From: Molanna angustata
Taxonomy: Eukaryota > Arthropoda > Insecta > Trichoptera > Molannidae
NCBI GenBank assembly: GCA_963576475.1
Contig: OY754969.1
Location: 26,240,958 to 26,304,957, forward strand
Direction: 5' to 3'
DNA: 64,000 nucleotides
In this document: positions 24,254-34,900 of the stretch, one piece after another
Layout of the letters: the number at the start of each line of letters is the position of its first letter
How positions within the stretch are numbered: the first letter of the stretch is position 1
Program-made: the position numbers and the translations under genes
Notes under the pieces: model-generated
Database searches by the model: none
Told to the model about the DNA's origin: nothing
The model's input: the letters and a program-made list of their open reading frames with translations, nothing else

Positions 24254-24768
24254 TACAGTTTTCTATAGAAACACATACAATATCAATATGAAGTTGATAA
24301 CTCATTTTTCCCAAACAGATGCTATTTTACTATTATATTCATTTTTCATCCGGTTCAGCACCTTAAGATCCTTGGTACAAAAGAGAAAGGCAATCGTGGT
24401 TTCACTGGATTCATTAATCCATGCCCACGAGCACAGGCGACCAGAGTACCAGCCAGAATAGGCGAGCCACATGGGCTTGCGACCATGTATGCGGGATTAA
24501 GGGGCCCCTTTATGACTTAAGTCACGCTCACCACTCACCCACCAACATCCGACTAATACTCCACTCCCCTGCGCAACCAAATCCAATAGGATGCGGATAA
24601 TGCTGCTTTTACCACCCTATCCAAAAGTTCTTTTATTTTACCTCTAGGGAGACCCAGCTCTTTAGAGGAATATAAAGAATTTGATTGATCCAAACGTACT
24701 TCTTTATTTATATTTTTGATTGATCCAAACGTACATTCCTAGCTTTAAAAAAGATCGGCTCATCGGAG
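24254..24768. other. repeat-rich intergenic DNA
   Basis: Bases about 24350-24660 are GC-richer than the flanks and look like a transposable-element fragment (AAGGGGCCCCTTTATGACTT near 24500). I cannot assign them to a family. No gene is seen. Confidence 0.35.
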
Positions 24769-24769
24769 T

Positions 24770-24996
24770 TTATTTATTTATTTAATATTGCTTCTCGGGC
24801 AACTAACAGGTACTATGTCAAATATTAATTTAACACGCACCCAATAATAAGTTGCCACATTCTGTAGACTTACGATATTAATCGTCTCACAGATCCAGAC
24901 TGAAAACACAATTAAAAATTGTGTCTCCACCAGGAATCGAACCCGGGACCTTTGGCTTAGCAGTCAGATATCTAACCAACTGAGTTACGAAGGCCG
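24770..24996 (-). repeat. tRNA-derived SINE, type B, copy 1
   Basis: On the minus strand a tRNA-like head (GTAACTCAGTTGGTTAGATA, B box GGGTTCGATTCC) is followed by a body with AATTGTGTTTTCAGT and TTGCCCGAGAAGCAATA, then a (TAAA)n tail at 24769-24786. It matches the plus-strand copy at 60478-60692. The conserved tRNA-unrelated body and simple tail identify a SINE. Confidence 0.8.
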
Positions 24997-25926
24997 ACAG
25001 TTCTTCGACATAATTGCTATGATTTGGAATGTTCTTACTCCTGTTTTTATGATATTGTTTCACACATCACTATATCGCGTTGTCATATCATATTATTTTC
25101 TTTTTTCAATCATTTTTTTCAGACATTTTTCTTTAAAAATATCTGTTTAATGTTTTCACCCATCTGGCATATGCAGATTCACCCATCTGGTTTGATAATA
25201 TTTCACAAAGATATCGATCAAGTCTTCGGCGTATATTCATATGCCCTTCTGGCTCGACAAATTCACCTATGCCATAGCATACGCCCAAGATAATTTTTGG
25301 AAATATCTCAAAGAATACGCAACGGAAAGCCGTGATTTTTTACATATGGTGGAGGTGTTAATAAAGTATCGTTTGGCATAAAAAACGAAAAATCGCATTT
25401 TTACAGATACGCCCTTCTGGCTTGACGCCCGCGATATGAATGTATGGTTTTAAGTTTTAAGTATAAGAAATTCATTCAATTTATTTTCAGGAATTTTAAT
25501 TTTTCTATGAAAATTGATCTTCTAATGAGAATTGTTTCTTTAATATGTTAAAAACTCCTTGTTTTTTTTTCTCCTATCCAATCAATGTCGCGTAAATTTT
25601 TTGAGAGAATGTCTCCTTTGATTTTCATTTTCTTTTGAAAGTAGCCACAACGCACGGCTTAACATATATTTATAGTTTCTAATAACATAATTTCCAATAT
25701 TAATATGTATATTGAAATCATACACATAAAAATTATATGCAATTGAAGTTTTCATAACTGAATATATAATCAAATTCATGCAATATTAAAACAATTGTAA
25801 AGTTATCCAAGTCCAATCGAATCCAGTTCATGAACAATTCATACAAATCCAATAATATTTCGAAACAGGAAATCTAAGGTCAATAATCAAGCAAACTCAA
25901 AATGTATTAAAAAACAAGCAAATATC
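24997..25926. other. intergenic DNA before the palindrome
   Basis: AT-rich, with no recognised gene or RNA. It includes two related stretches, CCATCTGGCATATGCAGATTC and GCCCTTCTGGCTCGACAAAT, whose origin I cannot name. Confidence 0.4.
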
Positions 25927-26861
25927 ATTAACGCGATATTATCGGACTTCAGGAAAATATGCATTATTCAGCATTATTTGGATAAGGATTATGGCTGAAC
26001 GGAATATTTGATATATCTCACATCAATATTATTTTGTTTATCAATATTTATTCTTGTGCTCCACGTCGTGATTTTTCATTATTTTATTTATAATTGTAAC
26101 TATAAGCATTTTAAAAATACTTCAAACAAATATTTCAGATTTTGAGTGTTATGATAATAAACATTACTCGAAGAAACATTAATGCAACTAGATGTTTTTT
26201 TTCAAATATTTTAGATAACATATAAGTCTAGTGTTGGACGTGAGGAAATTTCGATTTTGTTTTTATTTAAGCTGTAAAAGAGATTTGAAAATACCATTTT
26301 TTAAATCAAATTTCTATACATTTCTAAGCATTTTAATGGTATAAATATTATACAGAATACAAATATTCTACATTATTATTGTGTAAAATAGCCTTCTCAA
26401 TCATTTCTATTATTTAAATTTTTATTTAAGTTTTTGAAAATATTATTATAAAATATTTAATGAACCTCTGTTTCATCTAACTAAAAGAACAATTAGTCGC
26501 TCGCAAGGCTTGAACGAGTTCGGACGTCTGGGCTGCGTCAATTTTATTTCCACAGAACATTCTCTCTATTATACTACTTTACCCAAACCTGTGTGAGTGA
26601 GTCTGAGTAAAAAAATGGTTTACGTACAGTGGTGGAACATAAAAATATTAATTATATTTATATTTTTTTTACGATGGGTAATCTTCGTGGACGACAGATT
26701 AAAATTGCGAATAAAATTTCTTCGTTTTCTACAAAATAATTTTCCAACTGTCGATTCGTTCATGAGAATTCAATTCTCTGAATGAATCAATTTTATAAAA
26801 TTTTTTATAAAAATCAATTTTAAAAAATTGAATTGAAACAAAAAATATCAACATATTCTGG

Positions 26862-27059
26862 GTAAGATCAAAGGACTGACCTCCATACTATCCTATCTTG
26901 ACATACATACATAGGTACATGTGTTGTATAGAAAATCAAATATCTTAAAATATTAAATAATTTGTATTAATGGGATTATAGTTTGGTACTTATTCTTCAA
27001 CTGTACATACTATCGCTATCGACAGTTGGATCTCATGTGTTACATGCAACTAGTACTGT
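26862..27059 (-). mobile_element. R1K fragment in left palindrome arm
   Basis: On the minus strand it runs from CTAGTTGCATGTAACACATG through the GATAGCGATAGTATGTACAG block to GATAGTATGGAGGTCAGTCC and ACCCAGAATATG. The remainder of the element is missing. The mirror copy is at 29526-29723. Confidence 0.85.
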
Positions 27060-27094
27060 TGTAACTATATTTAAAAATGTCAGAAGAATTGAGA

Positions 27095-27273
27095 TGGGTG
27101 GTGGTAGAGCGGTTAGCGCGCTGGGCTAGCAACCCAGAGGTCGCGAGTTCGAATCCTGCCACGACCGATTTCCATTCACCTATAGTACAAGCATTTATGC
27201 TTAGTTTAGGGAATGTATAAGGATGTATTTGTACTTGTTATACAAGGACATATTCATTCTTTTAAAAAAAAAA
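27095..27273 (+). repeat. tRNA-derived SINE, type A, in left palindrome arm
   Basis: The tRNA-like head has box A (TAGAGCGGTTAGCGCGC), an anticodon arm CTGGG-CTAGCAA-CCCAG (AGC, alanine-like) and B box GGTCGCGAGTTCGAATCC. The SINE body has CACCTATAGTACAAGCATTT and TACTTGTTATACAAGGACAT, then a poly(A)-like tail. The acceptor stem is not intact, and the body is shared by copies at 30738, 37615 and 45783. Confidence 0.85.
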
Positions 27274-27468
27274 AAATTGCAAAACATATTTGATGATTGT
27301 TATAATGTGAAACACGAAATTTGTGAAATCTCTCGATGAATACAATAGTCAGATATCAGCTATAAACATACATTTTTGTGGTGTACACTCAAATATTAGG
27401 AGCATGAATAAAATTTTTGACGTACTCTTGGTCCTTCTAAAGGGGGTGGATAAGAAACCTGACATTAT

Positions 27469-27600
27469 AGTACGGCCGTAGCATATTGTTAAGTCGTTTG
27501 GCTTCCGTGCGGGCGTCCTGGGTTCGATACCCAACTGAGGAGAAATTTATTTGAAATTATTTCTCACGCGATTCTTGCTTCTCTGGGCTGGAAACACTGG
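27469..27600 (+). repeat. tRNA-derived SINE, type D, in left palindrome arm
   Basis: A tRNA-like head with GTAGCATATTGTTAAGTCG and B box GGGTTCGATACCC, followed by AT-rich sequence. It differs from types A-C. The mirror copy is at 28985-29116. Confidence 0.55.
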
Positions 27601-28984
27601 TTAGTTGGAAGGAATTTACATTTGACAATAAACTCGCAAGGAAGTGTTTATTATTATTATTATTATCAATGTTTTTTTATATATGTGTATTTTTGTTTAT
27701 TGTAATATTATTATATTAAAAAATATAAAATAAAATACTAAATTTAACATCTTGTTTACATTAATATGCCTGATAAATAAGAATTTACAACTTATACTTA
27801 CGCTGTTTTTTTTATTTTATCAAAAACTTAAAAAATAATTTATAAGAAAAAAAATAAACCACGGCACGCCTATGTACATATAAGCCAATATGTCTAGTCT
27901 TGTAGACTGTCACATGCATAGTCAAAAAACTCACTGTCTCTTTCGCACGCGGACACACAGTTATGAGCGTAACAGAGACTAATTTTTTTATATGTGTGTG
28001 AACTTAAAACCGAACTATGCAAGTATATTCATATGTTTTGAAGTCGCTAGAGTTTGCAGTGAATTTTATAGTACTGTGTAATACAAACTGTAGAACGATC
28101 CTTCCGCACATCGCAGTACGCGTATTAGATATCACCTTTTTACGAATACGTAGAATACATATTACTTCTTTACGATGCATCATTCGACCGTAAGTTTTGT
28201 GTATGTTAGCAGATTATCGTAATATTACTTCACTCTTCCCGCTCCGTTCTTCACCCCCGCAAATATATTTTTATTTATGTAAACTTGCCCTTAAGGGCAA
28301 GTTTACATAAATAAAAATATATTTGCGGGGGTGAAGAACGGAGCGGGAAGAGTGAAGTAATATTACGATAATCTGCTAACATACACAAAACTTACGGTCG
28401 AATGATGCATCGTAAAGAAGTAATATGTATTCTACGTATTCGTAAAAAGGTGATATCTAATACGCGTACTGCGATGTGCGGAAGGATCGTTCTACAGTTT
28501 GTATTACACAGTACTATAAAATTCACTGCAAACTCTAGCGACTTCAAAACATATGAATATACTTGCATAGTTCGGTTTTAAGTTCACACACATATAAAAA
28601 AATTAGTCTCTGTTACGCTCATAACTGTGTGTCCGCGTGCGAAAGAGACAGTGAGTTTTTTGACTATGCATGTGACAGTCTACAAGACTAGACATATTGG
28701 CTTATATGTACATAGGCGTGCCGTGGTTTATTTTTTTTCTTATAAATTATTTTTTAAGTTTTTGATAAAATAAAAAAAACAGCGTAAGTATAAGTTGTAA
28801 ATTCTTATTTATCAGGCATATTAATGTAAACAAGATGTTAAATTTAGTATTTTATTTTATATTTTTTAATATAATAATATTACAATAAACAAAAATACAC
28901 ATATATAAAAAAACATTGATAATAATAATAATAATAAACACTTCCTTGCGAGTTTATTGTCAAATGTAAATTCCTTCCAACTAA

Positions 28985-29116
28985 CCAGTGTTTCCAGCCC
29001 AGAGAAGCAAGAATCGCGTGAGAAATAATTTCAAATAAATTTCTCCTCAGTTGGGTATCGAACCCAGGACGCCCGCACGGAAGCCAAACGACTTAACAAT
29101 ATGCTACGGCCGTACT
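28985..29116 (-). repeat. tRNA-derived SINE, type D, in right palindrome arm
   Basis: Exact reverse complement of 27469-27600. Confidence 0.55.
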
Positions 29117-29311
29117 ATAATGTCAGGTTTCTTATCCACCCCCTTTAGAAGGACCAAGAGTACGTCAAAAATTTTATTCATGCTCCTAATATTTGAGTGT
29201 ACACCACAAAAATGTATGTTTATAGCTGATATCTGACTATTGTATTCATCGAGAGATTTCACAAATTTCGTGTTTCACATTATAACAATCATCAAATATG
29301 TTTTGCAATTT

Positions 29312-29490
29312 TTTTTTTTTTAAAAGAATGAATATGTCCTTGTATAACAAGTACAAATACATCCTTATACATTCCCTAAACTAAGCATAAATGCTTGTAC
29401 TATAGGTGAATGGAAATCGGTCGTGGCAGGATTCGAACTCGCGACCTCTGGGTTGCTAGCCCAGCGCGCTAACCGCTCTACCACCACCCA
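29312..29490 (-). repeat. tRNA-derived SINE, type A, in right palindrome arm
   Basis: Exact reverse complement of 27095-27273, including the poly(A)-like tail, seen as a T run at 29309-29320. Confidence 0.85.
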
Positions 29491-29525
29491 TCTCAATTCT
29501 TCTGACATTTTTAAATATAGTTACA

Positions 29526-29723
29526 ACAGTACTAGTTGCATGTAACACATGAGATCCAACTGTCGATAGCGATAGTATGTACAGTTGAAGAATAAGTACC
29601 AAACTATAATCCCATTAATACAAATTATTTAATATTTTAAGATATTTGATTTTCTATACAACACATGTACCTATGTATGTATGTCAAGATAGGATAGTAT
29701 GGAGGTCAGTCCTTTGATCTTAC
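29526..29723 (+). mobile_element. R1K fragment in right palindrome arm
   Basis: Exact reverse complement of 26862-27059. Confidence 0.85.
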
Positions 29724-30737
29724 CCAGAATATGTTGATATTTTTTGTTTCAATTCAATTTTTTAAAATTGATTTTTATAAAAAATTTTATAAAATTGATT
29801 CATTCAGAGAATTGAATTCTCATGAACGAATCGACAGTTGGAAAATTATTTTGTAGAAAACGAAGAAATTTTATTCGCAATTTTAATCTGTCGTCCACGA
29901 AGATTACCCATCGTAAAAAAAATATAAATATAATTAATATTTTTATGTTCCACCACTGTACGTAAACCATTTTTTTACTCAGACTCACTCACACAGGTTT
30001 GGGTAAAGTAGTATAATAGAGAGAATGTTCTGTGGAAATAAAATTGACGCAGCCCAGACGTCCGAACTCGTTCAAGCCTTGCGAGCGACTAATTGTTCTT
30101 TTAGTTAGATGAAACAGAGGTTCATTAAATATTTTATAATAATATTTTCAAAAACTTAAATAAAAATTTAAATAATAGAAATGATTGAGAAGGCTATTTT
30201 ACACAATAATAATGTAGAATATTTGTATTCTGTATAATATTTATACCATTAAAATGCTTAGAAATGTATAGAAATTTGATTTAAAAAATGGTATTTTCAA
30301 ATCTCTTTTACAGCTTAAATAAAAACAAAATCGAAATTTCCTCACGTCCAACACTAGACTTATATGTTATCTAAAATATTTGAAAAAAAACATCTAGTTG
30401 CATTAATGTTTCTTCGAGTAATGTTTATTATCATAACACTCAAAATCTGAAATATTTGTTTGAAGTATTTTTAAAATGCTTATAGTTACAATTATAAATA
30501 AAATAATGAAAAATCACGACGTGGAGCACAAGAATAAATATTGATAAACAAAATAATATTGATGTGAGATATATCAAATATTCCGTTCAGCCATAATCCT
30601 TATCCAAATAATGCTGAATAATGCATATTTTCCTGAAGTCCGATAATATCGCGTTAATTAATGCACACAAAAATGCAATTTATTTCGCAGTAAAGAGAGA
30701 TTATTGCTATAATATTGATATGTAATTTCAATATAAT

Positions 30738-30914
30738 TTTTTTTTTAAATTAATATGTCCTTGTTAAACAAGTACATATACATCTTCCTACGCTCCCTAA
30801 AATAAGCATGAATGCTTGTGCTATAGGTGAACGAAATCGGTCGAGGCAGAGGATTCGAACTCGCGACCACTGGATTACTAGCCCAGCGCGCTAACCGCTC
30901 TGCCATCGACCCAT
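30738..30914 (-). repeat. tRNA-derived SINE, type A, copy outside the palindrome
   Basis: Same head and body as 27095-27273 but clearly diverged (loop CTAGTAA; GTCGATGGCAGAGCGGTTAG). It lies 80 bp outside the right palindrome tip. Confidence 0.85.
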
Positions 30915-30978
30915 CTATTATGTTTTTAGAGTGATAACATTTTTCAAAGTCATTTAAATTATATGTGTCATTTTTTCA

Positions 30979-31164
30979 GGGGGCAAGTCTGGTCCAACCG
31001 GCGAAATCAAAACCCTCACGATTACCTATATCATGGATATAATTATCACATGGAGTTCTATGACATCTAAAGATATTATAGAACTCCATATAATAATAAT
31101 TATATCCATGATATGGGTAATCACTAGGGTTTTGATTTTGCTGGTCGGACCAGACTTACCCCCC
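30979..31164. mobile_element. MITE (GGGGGCAAGTCTGG ends), copy 1
   Basis: The inverted ends are GGGGGCAAGTCTGGTCC and GGACCAGACTTACCCCC. They enclose long inverted arms (AAATCAAAACCCT, ATATCATGGATATAATTAT) with a loop near 31070. About 186 bp, non-coding. Copy 2 is at 35841-36010. Confidence 0.8.
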
Positions 31165-31564
31165 AGTTCATATTCCAATGAGTTGTAATATTACCTGGTG
31201 TCAGGCCAGTTTTAGTATCTTTAGCGCTCCCCTTACTCATGATTGCCGGGTTTCCGGTTAAATGATGGGTAAAAAACAAAAACTCTGTTCTTTGCTTTAT
31301 GTATTTCAAATAATTTAAGACATATGTCACAACAAAAGCTTATGAATTACATTACAAGATAAACATTTGTAATTTTTTTTTTTAAGAAAATCAATTCACT
31401 GAACATTTTTAAAGAAATTTGTTTTATAAAGAGGTCTCATGAAAACAGCGCTATAGGAATTTTCCCATAGTAATAAATTGTTTGTGCATACTATATATTT
31501 ATATATTTAAAAATAATTGAAATGTTTACACTCTTCATTTCTAAAATTAAACTAAAAATAAATA

Positions 31565-31672
31565 ATTCATATTCCATGAAGGTATGATACTATCCTATTC
31601 ATATTCCATGAAGGTATGATACTATCCTATTCATATTCCATGAAGGTATGATACTATCCTATTCATATCTTT
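31565..31672. repeat. three-copy 32-bp tandem repeat
   Basis: The unit ATTCATATTCCATGAAGGTA+TGATACTATCCT is repeated three times without change. The core CATGAAGGTATGATACTA also occurs at 37390 and, inverted, near 51713-51730. Confidence 0.9.
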
Positions 31673-31926
31673 GTGTAAATATGTAAATCACACCGATAAG
31701 TTTTTAGACTTTATCTTTATACATATAATTCTTCTGTACGTGTGTATGTCACTGAACTCTTCCTAAAAGGTTGAACCGATTTTGATGAAATTTTTTGTGT
31801 ATGTTTGTGTGATTATTTTCCGCAATTAAAATGAAAATAATATAATATAAATATAGTAGGTACACAAGCAAATGATGATATATATAAGTTAGAAAAACAT
31901 AACTTTAAGTACGTAGATGAAAGATA

Positions 31927-34900
31927 TCACAGACCATAGTAATAAACAATTTTTGATCCTAAATCAATGGTACCATTACCACCTTCCTTCAACGTAATCT
32001 TATTCTTTTCAATGTCAACTGAAAACTTAGCATTGGGATTGATTAAGATTTTTCCTTTCAATGGGTTTTCAAACGATGGCATCTTGCGAGGTCCTATAAC
32101 TGGATCTTCGTATCTCCAAAGCTGAACACCAGAAGGATCTATAAGTATAAATTAATTTCATATAAATATTTGGAGATATAAATGTATAAGTCTATGCACT
32201 TTTCGATAAAATAATTATTGCCTCTGTCGATAGTAGTGAGTCTATTAAAAGCAATTAGGCTTACATTATTTGCACTCGTATTTGTGAATTAAAACATTGG
32301 CTTTAATAAAACAATACCCTGCAAAATATTTGTCACAAGTATATTCCTTACTCTGTAGTCACAAGTTAAACAAGTAAATAAAAAAAAAATCGAGGACACC
32401 CTTTCCAAATTTAAATATTTAAAAATTTTCGATACTGATTCAAATTTGTAAATTCTGTTACAAATTTTATTTTCAAAATAAAAATTTGAGTTATCCAACT
32501 GTCGATTCGTTCATGGGAATTCAATTCTCTGAATGAATCGAGATTATTAAGCCAAGATGCGTGTACGAAGGAACATTTTGTATGGCGTAGTGGACTTTTT
32601 GCATACTAATAACACCAACTAGAGGCCTCGCAGCATATATGTTCCCATACATGGATTTAATCACAGTTCGGAGTAGAACATTTTATGTGAGTTTTGTGTG
32701 TCTGTGTATGTATTGTATTTGTATTGGTTTATCCTCCATAGGCTCCCAAACAGAACACTCGGGCCCAGAATCATAAACATGAGATGAGTCAGGTCTCAAT
32801 AGTGCCTCAGGAGAGCATAGCTCAAGGCTTTCTTAGCTGAGTAGGTTTTTCGGTAAACATAGTCCAAAATCTGACGTGTCTGAGCTGAGATAACGACTCA
32901 AACTCAGTTGAGTTTGATAGTTCTCAAACTGTAGGAATTTCATAAGTTTTCAGCAATTATTTTGAAATTTATGGTTACTTTTTTAAATTTGTCTTTGAAA
33001 TTCCTATCTACTCTCTTCAATCTATGAATTAAAACTGTCATTTGAGTTCAAAACATCTGCTTGCTTCTTTCGCGTTTTGTTTATTTTTATAATAATAATT
33101 AATAATGAATGCTAAAAGGAATACTGCATATGATTAACATTTTTTAATGGAATTATTGGGGAAGAAAATTACTATTGTAGAAAATAAGAAAATATATCAG
33201 CCCTTAATTAGCAAAAACAGGATGCTTGGGAGTGGATCGCCGAGCAATTTCTGTACTATAGAATCTCAGGGCTATCAATATTTGAATTTCAGGCGTTATA
33301 GGCATATAGGCATGCCTCTGTTGTTGATTTTTCGCAATCCATCGTGAATAAGCGGCAATATGGCAGTGAGGACAGTTTCTCTATAAAATCTGTAGCGCTT
33401 TTTAAATTCACAGTTTTCATAAAATTCGATAGGGCAAATGTCATATTTCGAATATAACATTTGCGGCGTCTCATTCGCCTTGCGGCAAATGATTCATCGG
33501 GAAAATTAATCACATCTGTATTCCCAATATTGTCAATATCTTGCAAAAACTCAAATATATCAGACATTTTAATGCTCCCTGTTTAATGAATATAATTTTA
33601 TATTCACCACAAAAATAATATCTCGAATAAAAATTAAAATTGAACTAGGTTTGTAAACGATTTTGACAGTTCAAAGCATGCTCAGCGTCAAAAGTCACCG
33701 ATTTTGGTGACTCAAACTCACGGGAGATGAGTAACGATTTTTGATGACTTCTGTGAGAAACAAAGTTCTATGATTACAAATCTGTAACTCAAACTCATCT
33801 AAGTACCTATTTTGCGACTATGATTCTGGGCCTCGGAGTCGTCATAGATTAAAATTAAATAAATTGATTTTTATTTTTCCATATATCTCAGAAACCATTA
33901 AAGCTAGAAAGCTGAAAATTGGTATAAACAGACAAATACAAAATCTCAAATTGGTTTTTTCAAAAAAAATTTTTTGATGATAAATTTATGAGTGTAACTG
34001 TGCCTATATTTCAAAATTTTTTAAAAATATCAAAAAAAGCCGAAACACCCCAACTAGATAATTTAATTTTCTATAAAAAAGATTACTATTGTATTATCAC
34101 ATCTAAATTTTTTTTAAGAATTTTTATAAAAATTGAATTTAGTGACGACCTTGCTTCATACAATTTGTATGGCAGTCGCCTATACACAATGTGTAAGAAG
34201 ACTTAATAGTTTGATAGGTACTTAATCTCCAAACATACATACAGAACCATCATGCTGTTTTCATATTCCGGGTAGGAAAAGAGGACTGACCTCCATACTG
34301 TCCTATCTTGACATACATACCAACATGTGTTAAAATTTTAAATAATTTGGATTTATGGGTTTATAGTTTGATTTTTATTCTTCAACTATACATACTATCG
34401 CTATCTACAGTTGGATCTCATGTGTTACTAGTTTTATTAAATTTTCCTTCATTTTTATTTTTATTTAGTTAATATGATTTAAACTAGTTTTCTTTGCATT
34501 GATAACATGTAAAAGCAGTAAAATATTATAGTTGTATCTAACAGAATAAAATTCAAATTTTATTAATGCTCAACCAGAAACGCATGACTTTGTTTACTTT
34601 GTATGAAATATAAAATTGTTTTATTTTATTAAAATATCAAATGAATTGAGCTATTAACAGTTTTAATGTGCATTGTCATCAGGATCACACAAATTCTGAA
34701 AGTTTTAGAGCTCTAACTATTGGGAATGTTAGATAAAAATCAATTGGAAAATTCCAGTACAGACAGACAGACAAGTGAAGTTAAAGAAAAGGGTGTAAAA
34801 ATGATCACGACTACTGTATGTACATGAGAATAATTTAATTTTTACCTTTAAGCGTTTTGCAGTCTTTGATTAACTTGGATTTCAATTTTGATGTTGTATC

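Larger units (their letters stand above)
25927..30658. repeat. 4.7-kb spacerless palindrome (two 2366-bp inverted arms)
   Basis: Every position i in 25927-28292 pairs with position 56585-i. The same 62-residue frame appears at 26597-26785 (+) and 29800-29988 (-), and the same 61-residue frame at 27349-27534 (-) and 29051-29236 (+); all four coordinate pairs sum to 56585, so no net indel exists. The centre is CTTGCCCTTAAGGGCAAG, with the axis between 28292 and 28293 and no spacer. A hand comparison of a 60-bp block mid-arm was identical. Symmetry stops one base outside TTAA at both tips. The arms carry an R1K fragment, a type A SINE and a type D SINE, each therefore present twice. Confidence 0.95.

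Noticed and set aside
26597..26785. 62-residue ORF duplicated in both palindrome arms
   Set aside because: Its duplication follows from the palindrome; composition and length give no evidence of coding.
27095..27170. Possible functional tRNA-Ala gene
   Set aside because: The A and B boxes and anticodon arm are good, but the acceptor stem does not pair and a SINE body with tail follows; related copies occur at several sites.
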